A stretch of 10,904 bases of DNA from Chloroflexota bacterium (GTDB taxonomy: Bacteria; Chloroflexota; Anaerolineae; Promineifilales; Promineifilaceae): assembly GCA_024278255.1 (NCBI GenBank), contig JAJRTP010000654.1, positions 1-10,904 on the forward strand. Direction: 5' to 3'. Positions 1 through 7,725 of this stretch are shown one piece after another. The notes below the pieces were generated by a model. It was not told where the DNA came from. It made no database searches and saw nothing but the letters and a program-made list of their open reading frames with translations. Each line of letters starts with the position of its first letter. Position 1 is the first letter of the stretch. The position numbers and the translations under genes were made by a program.

Positions 1-2379
1 CTTGGCAAAAATCCAGACGGGCGGATGGTCGTAGACGCTGAACGCCTCCTCGGCAGCCAGATCGCCCGGCGGCGGCCAGCCCACTTCCGGCTGCGCGCCC
101 CAACGCACCTTTCCCCCCACGTCGCTGATGTGCAGGGGGCCAATCTGGTAATCTACCTGGTTTTGGTAGGCCAGGGTAAAGCCCAATTCGCCGCTGAACA
201 ATGCTTCGTAATAACGGATCATCATCGGGTAGGTGAGGGGGATACGGGGCAGGCTCCAAAGGGCGCGCTGGCTGCTGAGGACGACGTAATCGGCTTCGTC
301 CAGCCAGTCAGTTAGCTCCTGCCGCTTTTCAGGGGAGTCGGGATGGGTGACAGGGCGCTGGCTGTTTTGCACTTCGGTATAGTAGCCGCCGTATCCGGAA
401 CGGCCGTCTAATGAAACCGGTATCAAGTCGTCCCAATGCTCGTTCATCAGGAGGCTGGTACCGACCAGGACAGGGGCGTTCCCTTCGGTCAGTTCGACGA
501 GGATTTGTTGGAAACTGTCTTTTTGCGCCGCCTGATCCGGCACGTCGAGGGTGACAGCTTCCCGTTGGCTGTTAAGGGTGACGGCCGTCTCCAAATTATT
601 TCCATCTGTGTAACCGGCGACAAAAGTAATGGGCTGGTTGTCCGATCCGTCGGCCGTTTGCAGGTAGTTGAGACGCACGGCCATAATCACCCCATTTTCC
701 GGCATAGGAAAGCCCAGGGTGAGCGGGCTGCCGTTGACGAAACCATACTCCTTGAGCGGCAGGTTGTACTCCTTCTCCAAGCCGTCCGCCTCATAAATCA
801 ACGTGGCCCCGCTGGGGATGTTTTCGTACATCCAGGCGGAGGCGGCGACGCGGGTGACGGGGTTTTTGTAGGTGTCCAGGAATGTCCAGGCCCAGGCAAA
901 GGTGAACAGGACGACGGTGACGAGCAGCGCTCCGGCCAAAATTTGTCGGAACGATTGGTGTTTGATTTTATCTCGCGCTTTGGCCCTGTCCCAAAGGGTA
1001 AACAACGCCCAGGCCCCCAGCAAGAGCAGCGTGGGGTAGATGGGCAGGAAGTAGCGGATGGATTTGACCCAGCGCGTGCCCATGAACAGAAAATACATCC
1101 CTGACCAGGCGACGGGGATGGCGTGGCTGACCCAATCCGGCTTGCCCTGAAAAATGCGCCACAAGGCCCAAAAGAAGCCAAACCAGGCGGCCAATCCTGC
1201 CAGCAGCCCCATGCCGTACAGCACCATGTTTGTCCAGGGGAAGAGGATGGGAGCGCGGTTTGTCCATTGGGTAGCCGGGGGGAAGCTGGCGTCGGGGCTT
1301 TGCAGCCGCTGGATTTCTTCCATGTTGCTGCGGAATTGAGGGTTGAAGCCGACCAGGGAACGGATGGCCAGTTCGATAGCGCCTGGTTCCTGCCCGGTAG
1401 TGGCGATGACCTCATCGCGGGCGGTGGCGGCGTCGGCAAAGGCGTAGGGCTGGGCTAGGCGGAAGGTGACGATGGTGATGACGGCGGCCAGAATGATGCC
1501 CAGAATGACGCGCTCCAAATCCAGTTTGCCAACGGCCGTATGCCGCACACTTTCCCACGTTTGCCCGCGCTGTACCAGCCAGACGAGGGCGGACAGGTTG
1601 ATAATCAGAGCCAGCGGAGCCAGATTGATCCGGGAAGCCAGGGCCAGCCCCACGGCAAGGCCAAATAAAGCGTACCAGCCCACCCGCCATTTGACGGTTT
1701 TATCCCCCAGACCGGCAGCGCGCACGGCCGTATACAGGGCCAGCGTCGTCAATCCCGCCGCCCAATTGTCCATCGTAAAAAAGTGGGACTGCTGAATAGG
1801 CATGACGGCCAGCCCCAACAGCAGCGAAGCCAACAGCCCTACCCGCCAGTCGTACAAACGGCGGCCAATCAAAAAGATGAACAGCACTGATACCAAATCC
1901 ATTAAACCAGACAAAAAGCGGCCCAGCAGGTGAACGCCATCGTAGCCGGTGAATGTAATTTGGCAAAGTTCAGTCAGGGAACCATCGTTGCCAATGAAGG
2001 GCTGGCAGAGGGTGTTGGCCCATTCCGCCACGTAACGGGTGACAGTCATGGGGAAATTGCCGTAGACGTAGAAGGCTTGCCCGGCGTTGTACGGGTTCAA
2101 GGGGGATTCGCTGGTTTTGAGATAGGCCAGGGGGCTGGAGACGGTTTTGAGTTGGGAGGCGACGATGGTGAGGAAGCGTTCGTCTGGGTGCAGGTGGTAG
2201 TTTTCGTCCCAGTTGAGGCCGGTAAAGCGGAAGTAGGCCCCGATAGCCAGGACGAGGATCAGTAAAACAACAGCCAGGGATTCCCAGGAGAATTTGCGGG
2301 ATACGGCCGTTTCCGCCTCAGGTGGTGGGGGGGATACGGCCGTTGGGTCGTCGGTTGGTTCGTTCTCTTCAGCAGTCAT
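1..2379 (-). CDS. GT39/ArnT-like membrane glycosyltransferase, 3' end outside the window
   Basis: The frame stays open for 793 codons from the ATG at 2379 to the left edge, so the C-terminus is missing. Residues 1-33 are a Pro/Glu-rich cytoplasmic tail. A first membrane helix at about 34-52 leads into the loop GLNWDENYHLHPDER (54-68), whose acidic pairs D58/E59 and D66/E67 sit where GT39/ArnT/PMT-type enzymes carry the catalytic Asp. Further family-like signatures are QQSHFFTMDNW (196-206), NRAPILFPW after residue 373, and KSIRYFLPIYP (439-449). I see roughly ten hydrophobic helices up to about residue 497, then a large soluble domain to the edge ending EAFSVYDHPPVWIFAK. Known for the family: transfer of sugars from polyprenyl-phosphate donors to lipid or protein acceptors on the outer face of the membrane. 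The substrate here cannot be told. No Shine-Dalgarno is visible before the ATG. It is the last gene of the same-strand series, 137 bp after the crp-like gene. Six ACGGCCGT octamers lie inside it. Confidence 0.85.
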   Translation of the reverse strand, partial: MTAEENEPTDDPTAVSPPPPEAETAVSRKFSWESLAVVLLILVLAIGAYFRFTGLNWDENYHLHPDERFLTIVASQLKTVSSPLAYLKTSESPLNPYNAGQAFYVYGNFPMTVTRYVAEWANTLCQPFIGNDGSLTELCQITFTGYDGVHLLGRFLSGLMDLVSVLFIFLIGRRLYDWRVGLLASLLLGLAVMPIQQSHFFTMDNWAAGLTTLALYTAVRAAGLGDKTVKWRVGWYALFGLAVGLALASRINLAPLALIINLSALVWLVQRGQTWESVRHTAVGKLDLERVILGIILAAVITIVTFRLAQPYAFADAATARDEVIATTGQEPGAIELAIRSLVGFNPQFRSNMEEIQRLQSPDASFPPATQWTNRAPILFPWTNMVLYGMGLLAGLAAWFGFFWALWRIFQGKPDWVSHAIPVAWSGMYFLFMGTRWVKSIRYFLPIYPTLLLLGAWALFTLWDRAKARDKIKHQSFRQILAGALLVTVVLFTFAWAWTFLDTYKNPVTRVAASAWMYENIPSGATLIYEADGLEKEYNLPLKEYGFVNGSPLTLGFPMPENGVIMAVRLNYLQTADGSDNQPITFVAGYTDGNNLETAVTLNSQREAVTLDVPDQAAQKDSFQQILVELTEGNAPVLVGTSLLMNEHWDDLIPVSLDGRSGYGGYYTEVQNSQRPVTHPDSPEKRQELTDWLDEADYVVLSSQRALWSLPRIPLTYPMMIRYYEALFSGELGFTLAYQNQVDYQIGPLHISDVGGKVRWGAQPEVGWPPPGDLAAEEAFSVYDHPPVWIFAK

Positions 2380-2516
2380 AAATTTACAACAAAAAGCCAT
2401 CAGGTATGCCGATTATTTATACACGGGTTTCCTGATTAAAGCGCATTAGATTTACGATTGGCGTTTTACGATTGGAGAGGTGCCTTCCCCCTTTGTGCTA
2501 TCACCCTATCATCTTG
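2380..2516 (-). promoter_or_regulatory. Intergenic gap upstream of the glycosyltransferase gene
   Basis: This 137-bp gap separates the crp-like stop from the glycosyltransferase start. On the minus strand, TTGACA overlaps the crp-like stop (2520-2515) but has no good -10 at 17 bp. A TATAAA stands at about 2422-2417, without a recognisable -35. A promoter is therefore likely by position but not pinned by sequence. The gap also holds a pair of 11-base direct repeats described separately. No small ORF is evident. Confidence 0.25.
2451..2475. repeat. Direct repeat pair TTTACGATTGG
   Basis: The 11-mer TTTACGATTGG occurs exactly at 2451-2461 and 2465-2475, separated by CGT. It lies only in the gap between the crp-like gene and the glycosyltransferase gene. 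It resembles the short, degenerate tandem arrays in two other gaps of this window (5513-5547 and 8747-8776), although the unit differs. It could be slippage-derived filler or a paired binding site. Confidence 0.6.
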
Positions 2517-3233
2517 TCAATAAATTGCCCCGCCCGAAATCTGAATTAAATTTTGCAATTCTTCATCGTTGAGGATGGTGAATTTACGGCCGCTGACCTT
2601 CACCCAGCCGGCCCGCCGAAAACGCCCCAACGCCTTGTTGATGCTCACCCGCGTCGCCCCGGTCATTTCCGCCAAGTCTGTCTGTGTCAGGGAGATTTGG
2701 ATTTGCATGCCCTCGTCTGTTGGTGCGCCGTGCTGTTCGGACAATTGCAACAGTTGGCGGGCTAACCGGGCGGGCAAATCCAGGAAGAAGATGTCACTGA
2801 GTTGGCTGTTCAGGCGGCGGATATGTTTGGCCAGGGTGTGCAGAACGTGCAGGGCAAAATCCGGGTTGTCCTGGATAAAGCGCATGAAATCTTCCCGGTG
2901 CAGGGTTAAGGTTTCCGTGTAGCCGATGGCTTCGGCCGTGGCTGAGCGAGGCGAATCATCCAATAGAGCCAGTTCGCCAAAATAATCCCCTTTGCCCATA
3001 ATTGCCAGCATCGCTTCCTGGCCGTCGGGTGTAGAATGGGTAATTTTTACCTTGCCTTTGGTGATGATGTACAGCAAGCCGCCGGGGTCGCCGTGATGGA
3101 AGATGATCTGGCCGTTGTTAAAGCGGCGCAGAATCAGGCGTTGGGCCAGGGTGTTGGCCTCTTCGGGTCTGAGTTTGTTGAAAAAGGGAACAAGCTGCAA
3201 CGCTTCGGGCGCAGCATATGATCGGTCTCTCAT
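2517..3233 (-). CDS. Crp/Fnr-family transcriptional regulator
   Basis: The product is 238 residues, a normal Crp length. Residues about 15-125 form the cNMP-binding beta-roll. The phosphate-binding cassette reads GDYFGELALLDDSPRSATA (82-100), with the Glu at 87 and the Arg-Ser pair R96/S97 that contact the ribose and cyclic phosphate in true cAMP-type receptors, so a cyclic nucleotide ligand is plausible. A long dimer helix follows (about 125-150). The winged helix-turn-helix is at about 181-220, with LTQTDLAEMTG then the recognition segment ATRVSINKALGRF (193-205). There are no cysteines at all, which argues against an Fnr-type Fe-S sensor or a redox thiol switch. The start is supported by AGGGAAG about ten bases upstream. 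A nested inverted repeat lies just upstream (3252-3294) and could be its own operator. It is 77 bp after the MBL gene and may be read from that transcript. Targets are unknown. Confidence 0.9.
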   Translation of the reverse strand: MRDRSYAAPEALQLVPFFNKLRPEEANTLAQRLILRRFNNGQIIFHHGDPGGLLYIITKGKVKITHSTPDGQEAMLAIMGKGDYFGELALLDDSPRSATAEAIGYTETLTLHREDFMRFIQDNPDFALHVLHTLAKHIRRLNSQLSDIFFLDLPARLARQLLQLSEQHGAPTDEGMQIQISLTQTDLAEMTGATRVSINKALGRFRRAGWVKVSGRKFTILNDEELQNLIQISGGAIY

Positions 3234-3251
3234 TTTCTGTCTTCCCTATGA

Positions 3252-3294
3252 TTGTTCCGGGGAAAATATACTGCTGTGCAGTATTTAGGAACAA
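3252..3294. promoter_or_regulatory. Nested inverted repeat upstream of the crp-like gene (operator or weak terminator)
   Basis: The inner repeat is ATACTGC-TGT-GCAGTAT (3268-3284), seven perfect base pairs around a 3-base centre. It is flanked by a second pair, TTGTTCC (3252-3258) and GGAACAA (3288-3294), also perfect but offset by three bases. It lies 35-61 bp upstream of the regulator's ATG, where an autoregulatory site would be expected. It does not match the E. coli Crp consensus TGTGA-N6-TCACA. On the minus strand the inner hairpin is followed by ATTTT, so a weak terminator for the AlaX-MBL transcript is the alternative. Confidence 0.45.
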
Positions 3295-3310
3295 CCTGAA
3301 TCCAATTTTC

Positions 3311-4171
3311 CTATACCAATACTATACCATCTTTTTCTGATTTCAACTCATTGTAAACATGATTCAGGCTTTGCTGAATTTGGCTGCGGAGCCATTCCAG
3401 GGGCAAATAGGGATTGGGGTATAGGGAGATGAATTCGGAGATGTAAACGGCCGTATCCGCCAACGGCCGTTCCTCAGCAATATGCGTTTCTATCCGGCTG
3501 CGCATCAGCTCAATGTAATGATAAACTTGGTCTACTACGTCCATCTGGCCCAACGCGCCCCGGCCCGGCACAATTTGGCTGACATCTGGTTTTTGGCGCA
3601 GGCGATCCAGCGTATCCAGCCATTGTGCCGTGTCCGCTTCCGCCAGGCAGGGGGGGAAATCAGTGGTAACAGCATCGCCGCAAAATAAAATGCCTGTTTG
3701 TGACAAGAATACCCAGATGCTTCCCGGTGTGGGGCCGGGCGCTGCCAGGAGTTGAATCTCGCAATCTCCTTTGAAAAAACTGATCTGCCGGTCAAAACTG
3801 ACGGCCGTTTTTTGCACCGGACTGTGACTGAGTTCCCGGCCTCGTTCCAGGTTGCGGGCGGTCAGGCTTTCCAGCAGGGCAGCCGGATAGCGCCGGTCAT
3901 AACTTTGCAGCTTTTCGGCGGTGGCCTGGTGGGCAATAACGGGCGCATTCAGCCAGCGTGTGTTGAGGATACGGTCGCCGTGGTAGTCGGTGAGGATGGT
4001 GTACTGGATGCCTTTGGGGTGTAAAGCGTTCAGACGCATCGCCCAATCTCGCGCCTGGCGGGTGTAGGAAGGGGCGTCAATGGCAATGACCCCTTTGGGC
4101 GTAACGATGGCGCCGACGTTTACCCCTTCGTAGTTTGTTTCCACGTAAATGTTATTAGCTATTTGCTCCAT
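3311..4171 (-). CDS. Metallo-beta-lactamase-fold protein with degenerate metal site
   Basis: The product is 286 residues with the MBL layout: beta strands with NVGAIVTPKGVIAID (18-32), the metal-motif region at 61-67, a conserved-looking H81 after APVIA, APGPTPGS (144-151), FCGDAV (163-168), VPGRG (201-205), and a helical C-terminal part from about 210. The usual HxHxDH reads D62-Y-H64-G-D66-R67, so two of the four ligands are changed. The His of PGHTPGS is Pro147, and the His of PGHG is Arg204. Only H64, D66 and D166 remain. A standard dinuclear zinc hydrolase is therefore unlikely; a mononuclear or non-catalytic role is possible. The start ATG lies three bases after the AlaX stop (TAATCTATG), with CAGGGG upstream inside the AlaX gene, so translation is probably coupled. 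The stop is TAG. Three ACGGCCGT octamers occur in it. The function is not identified; its pairing with AlaX is the only hint. Confidence 0.8.
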   Translation of the reverse strand: MEQIANNIYVETNYEGVNVGAIVTPKGVIAIDAPSYTRQARDWAMRLNALHPKGIQYTILTDYHGDRILNTRWLNAPVIAHQATAEKLQSYDRRYPAALLESLTARNLERGRELSHSPVQKTAVSFDRQISFFKGDCEIQLLAAPGPTPGSIWVFLSQTGILFCGDAVTTDFPPCLAEADTAQWLDTLDRLRQKPDVSQIVPGRGALGQMDVVDQVYHYIELMRSRIETHIAEERPLADTAVYISEFISLYPNPYLPLEWLRSQIQQSLNHVYNELKSEKDGIVLV

Positions 4172-4174
4172 AGA

Positions 4175-5404
4175 TTATCGAATCTGCCCCTGCAAAACTT
4201 TTTCCGCCCGGTCAATGGCTTGTTTCACCTTGTCTGTGTCCGCTGCCGGCCCGCCACCTTGCGCTGTCATGGCCGATCCGCCCCCAGCATCTGAGCCTAA
4301 TACCTGCATGGCAACTTTCAGGAGTTGGTTCATCTCGCCGGGCGCGTCGGAAGAGCGATTGAACATGAGGAATGATTTTTTCCCGGCAATGCCCAGCAGG
4401 GTGATAGTTTGAGAATTTTGTCTGGTAATCTGGTTGCTTAAGGCGCGTAGCTGGCCCAGGTCGAGTTCGTCGTCGCGGAAGACGTGGTTGATGAGGGTGA
4501 TGCTGCCTTGTTTTACGGCCGTGTCCCACAACTCCTGCGCTTGCATTTTCAACAAAGCGCTCTGCTGACGTTTGATCAAGCGCCGGTTTTCCTTTGCTTC
4601 TACCTGCATTTTGGTCACAGTTGTCAAGATTTCCGGCGCACCGGTGGTTAATTGGGCTGTCAGATTATTCACAATGCTGTTTTTCAGCCGGTAATCCTGC
4701 AAAGCGCGCTGGCCGCAGGCAAATTCCACGCGGAGCTTGTCCCGGCGGCGTTCCAGTTTGATAATTTTGATCAGGCCGACGGAGCCGGTGGCGGCCGTGT
4801 GCGTACCGCCGCAGGCCGTCAGGTCAAATTTATCAATCTCAATCAGGCGCAGCTTGCCTTCCCGTACCGGCGGAATTTTGCGCAGGGGGAGTTTTTGGGC
4901 TTGTTCGGCCGTCACCCAGCGCACTTTGATCAGCCGGTTTTGCCAGATGACCTGGTTTGCCAGAAATTCGGCCTGCTCTATTTGTTCTGACTGTAAATCC
5001 AGTGAATTTAAGTCAATAGTGACGCTATTGTCGCTCAGGTGGAAGCCGATGGTTTCGGCTTCGGCCGTTTGCAGGAATGCCTGGGAGAGGATGTGCTGTC
5101 CGGTGTGCTGCTGCATGTGGTCAAAGCGGCGTGTCCAGTCAATTATGCCCACTACGGCGTCAAACCAAATTTCCCCTTTGCCCAGCCAGTGCAGGATGGC
5201 CCCGTCTTCTTCGCGGATGGTGACGTTGGTTACGGCCGTATCATTCAAACGCCCCGTATCGTGCGGTTGCCCGCCGGAAGTGGGGTAAAAGTACGTTTGA
5301 TCCAGGATGACTGCGTGACGGCCGTTAGCCTCCACCCGTTCAATAATGTTAGCCTTGAATCTGGTTGTATATGAATCCGTATAATAAAGACGTTGACTCT
5401 TCAT
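4175..5404 (-). CDS. Alanyl-tRNA editing protein, long AlaX type with DHHA1 domain
   Basis: The product is 409 residues and matches the editing half of alanyl-tRNA synthetase as a free-standing protein. The N-terminal beta domain carries FYPTSGGQPHDTG (39-51). The zinc site is HTGQH (H100, H104) together with TACGGTH (C198, H202), all four ligands present. A coiled region from about 240 to 310 is followed by a DHHA1-like C-terminal domain ending with the glycine-rich GGGSAMTAQGGGP (374-386), like the C-terminus of AlaRS. Known for the family: hydrolysis of Ser-tRNA(Ala) and Gly-tRNA(Ala) in trans, in the cytoplasm. No aminoacylation domain is present. There is no clear Shine-Dalgarno before the ATG at 5404 (AACTATATATTATG). 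It leads the AlaX-MBL pair and is separated from the kinase upstream by 144 bp, the largest gap between the intact genes. Three ACGGCCGT octamers occur in it. Confidence 0.92.
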   Translation of the reverse strand: MKSQRLYYTDSYTTRFKANIIERVEANGRHAVILDQTYFYPTSGGQPHDTGRLNDTAVTNVTIREEDGAILHWLGKGEIWFDAVVGIIDWTRRFDHMQQHTGQHILSQAFLQTAEAETIGFHLSDNSVTIDLNSLDLQSEQIEQAEFLANQVIWQNRLIKVRWVTAEQAQKLPLRKIPPVREGKLRLIEIDKFDLTACGGTHTAATGSVGLIKIIKLERRRDKLRVEFACGQRALQDYRLKNSIVNNLTAQLTTGAPEILTTVTKMQVEAKENRRLIKRQQSALLKMQAQELWDTAVKQGSITLINHVFRDDELDLGQLRALSNQITRQNSQTITLLGIAGKKSFLMFNRSSDAPGEMNQLLKVAMQVLGSDAGGGSAMTAQGGGPAADTDKVKQAIDRAEKVLQGQIR

Positions 5405-5548
5405 AATATATAGTTGCGCATTTATCGGGAGGCGCGATGCACTTGCCAGGACACCACACCTGATTGGTTTTGTGGGACAATAATACCAAAGAGGAAGAAA
5501 ATTGGGGAATTTACAACTGAAAACTGAACACTGATGACCGAAAACTGC
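5405..5548 (-). promoter_or_regulatory. Intergenic gap upstream of the AlaX gene
   Basis: This 144-bp AT-richer gap lies between the kinase stop and the AlaX start. On the minus strand a TATTAT within GGTATTATTG is a possible -10, but no convincing -35 stands 17 bp before it. Its size and composition make a promoter for AlaX-MBL likely. I see no strong terminator after the kinase. The kinase-proximal end is the degenerate ACTGAAA array. Confidence 0.3.
5513..5547. repeat. Degenerate short tandem array of ACTGAAA-like units
   Basis: The plus strand reads four spaced copies of (A)ACTG followed by A-rich bases: AACTGAAA, AACTGAAC, ACTGATGACC and GAAAACTG. The spacing is about 7-14 bases. It begins directly after the kinase stop codon and is confined to the gap. 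Confidence 0.55.
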
Positions 5549-7672
5549 TTACCGATCACCGGCTACCGGCAGGGTAAACTGGAACAACGACCCGCCGCCG
5601 GGCGCATCCTGTACCCAGATACGGCCGTCATGTGCTTCCACAGCCAATCGGCAAAAAGCCAGCCCCAACCCCAACCCTTTAGAGGTGGGATCGCCCCGAT
5701 CCACCCGTTCAAACTTGAGGAATATTGTTTCTCGATATTCTTCAGGAATACCAATTCCCTCGTCCTGCACAGAAATGAGCAGATGTCCATCATCGTCTGC
5801 CCGTTGCGCTTTCACCGTGATCGTTTTGTCGCCGGGGCTGTATTTGAGAGCGTTATTGACCAGGTTAATCAGAACCCGCCGGATCATATCTTCCGCCACG
5901 TACACAGGGGGCAAATCAGGCTCAAGGGCCTTGACGAATTTGACGCGGCGCTGCTCGAAATTTGGCCGTTCCGCTTCATAGACGTCATCAACCAGCGGGT
6001 TAATATTGACCGGCTTTTGTTCATTGATGGGATGGCCTGCTTCCAGATGGGTGATGTCCAGCAGGGAGCGAATCAGGGCTTGCAAACGTTGGCTGCTGCG
6101 CCGGGCAATGTCCAGCATTTCGTACTGGGAGGAGCCGGGTTCTACTTCGGGTAATTCGTAAGAAAGCAGTTCCAGGCTGGAGATGATGTTGCCCAACGGC
6201 CCTTGCAGATCGTGAAAAAGCATCGCCGTCAGATCATCCCGCATCTGTTCCAGTTCCACTTGTTTGGAGATGTCATGATGAATCCACTGGAGCAAGTCAT
6301 TTTCGCCATATTCCATGCGTTTGACATAGACTTCTACCGGGATGGCTGCGCCTTCTTTGTTGACCAGTTCACTTTGAAAGACGGTTGGTTCATTGTTAGA
6401 GATACTGCTCAGTTGGGGTAGTTTGCCCAGGTCAGGGTGTAGATCGTGGATGAAGAGGTCGAGGAGGGTGTCACGGCCGTAACCCAGAAAACTAAAAGTA
6501 CATTGATTGGCTTCTACAATTTCACCCTGTAAATCCGTCAAAATAATGGGGTCCACGCTGTCCTGAAACAAACTGGTATAACGCGCTTCAGCCACCTGAA
6601 TTTGGGCAAACTGCTGGGCATTGGCGATGGCTGTGCTGGCGATGTTAGCCAGATTGACCAGCAAACCCAGGTCTTGTTCGCTAAATACGCCGGCAACGGG
6701 ATTGATTGCCTGAATGGTTCCCAAAACCTGACCCTTAAACTCCATCGGGGCGCAAATCATGGCGTGCGTTGCATATCCTGTCATTTCATCGCCGGTTTTG
6801 TTAAAACGGGAGTCCCGGCTGGTATCCGATACCAGAGCGGCTTCGCCATGTTCCATCACCCAGCCAGACAAACCCTCATTAGAGGGCAGTCGCAGCCCCA
6901 CAATTTCCTGTGCCCCCACGCCTTCGGCTACTTGATACACCAGTTCATTAGTGGCATTGTCAACCAGAGCAATGGAAATAGCTTCCGCATTGAGAAATTC
7001 ATTCATATGCGCCAGCAAAGTGTGCATGATCTCATCAATATCCAGCGACGAATTGATGACCCGGCTGGCTTCATTCAGCAGAGCGGCAATTTGCAATTGG
7101 CGCTGCGATTGTTCAAATAGGCGGGCGTTTTCAATGGTACTGGCAGCCTGATTGGAGATGGCTGTCAACAGATTCAGGTCATGGTCATCAAACTGGGCGA
7201 ATCCCGGCTTGTGAATGGTGATGGCGCCAATTGCCCGGTTCCGTACCAGGAACGGCACGCAGATGACAGACCAGGGTTCAAGCGATGTGATGTGACCGGG
7301 ACGGGGCAGCCAATGTTCATCGTCCTGGGTATTGTTAATGACGATGGGCTGCTGGTTGTTTATCACCTGACCGGCCACTCCGGTGCGCAGGATGTTTTGC
7401 AAGAAAATGTTAGACAACAAATCTCGCGCTTTGTCATCAGAAAGCCAAATATGCTCAACCTGTCCGGCCTCGTTAACGACGATGATGCTGCCCTCAGCGG
7501 CGTTAAGCTGGTTGACGGCCATGTCGAGGATGCGCAGCAGGATCAGATTAATATCCAGCCCGTCAGCTTCTACCTGTTTCAACATGCTGGTGACCTGGTA
7601 GAGAGTGCGCAGCCGCTCGCTGTCTTCTGCTTCTTCGATGATTGGATTCTGCCGTTCCGGTGAATACTCCAT
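5549..7672 (-). CDS. Soluble GAF-GAF-PAS sensor histidine kinase
   Basis: The product is 707 residues with no membrane segment or signal peptide. The order is GAF 1 (about 40-185), GAF 2 (about 210-355), PAS (about 363-475), HisKA (about 478-546) and HATPase_c (about 590-705). The H-box reads AMLFHDLQGPLGN with phospho-acceptor H487. The N-box is LINLVNNALKYSP (601-613), the G1 box DEGIGIP (637-643), the F-box IFLKFERVD (650-658) and the G2 box SKGLGLGLAFCRLA (664-677). All catalytic motifs are intact, so an active cytoplasmic kinase is expected. The GAF/PAS ligands cannot be read from sequence. No receiver domain is fused and no response regulator gene is in the window, so the partner is unknown. 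It starts 53 bp after the tsaD stop. GAGACGG about ten bases before the ATG is a weak ribosome site. It carries only two ACGGCCGT octamers, both in its 3' half. Confidence 0.92.
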   Translation of the reverse strand: MEYSPERQNPIIEEAEDSERLRTLYQVTSMLKQVEADGLDINLILLRILDMAVNQLNAAEGSIIVVNEAGQVEHIWLSDDKARDLLSNIFLQNILRTGVAGQVINNQQPIVINNTQDDEHWLPRPGHITSLEPWSVICVPFLVRNRAIGAITIHKPGFAQFDDHDLNLLTAISNQAASTIENARLFEQSQRQLQIAALLNEASRVINSSLDIDEIMHTLLAHMNEFLNAEAISIALVDNATNELVYQVAEGVGAQEIVGLRLPSNEGLSGWVMEHGEAALVSDTSRDSRFNKTGDEMTGYATHAMICAPMEFKGQVLGTIQAINPVAGVFSEQDLGLLVNLANIASTAIANAQQFAQIQVAEARYTSLFQDSVDPIILTDLQGEIVEANQCTFSFLGYGRDTLLDLFIHDLHPDLGKLPQLSSISNNEPTVFQSELVNKEGAAIPVEVYVKRMEYGENDLLQWIHHDISKQVELEQMRDDLTAMLFHDLQGPLGNIISSLELLSYELPEVEPGSSQYEMLDIARRSSQRLQALIRSLLDITHLEAGHPINEQKPVNINPLVDDVYEAERPNFEQRRVKFVKALEPDLPPVYVAEDMIRRVLINLVNNALKYSPGDKTITVKAQRADDDGHLLISVQDEGIGIPEEYRETIFLKFERVDRGDPTSKGLGLGLAFCRLAVEAHDGRIWVQDAPGGGSLFQFTLPVAGDR

Positions 7673-7725
7673 ATTGAATGCCGTCTCTTTTGTTACAGTG
7701 GCTAACTTTAGCTATATTTTGATCG

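Noticed and set aside
436..1104. Plus-strand 222-residue reading frame
   Set aside because: It lies opposite the glycosyltransferase gene, which is continuous over 793 codons with membrane helices and GT39-like motifs; the plus-strand translation is low-complexity shadow.
798..1966. Shorter minus-strand frames suggesting a frameshifted membrane protein
   Set aside because: I followed the true frame through every block of this region and found no stop or shift; the shorter frames are other phases of the same gene.
7701..7712. Inverted repeat GCTAA-CT-TTAGC before the kinase gene
   Set aside because: Five base pairs with a two-base centre in an AT-rich gap is too short to separate from chance.
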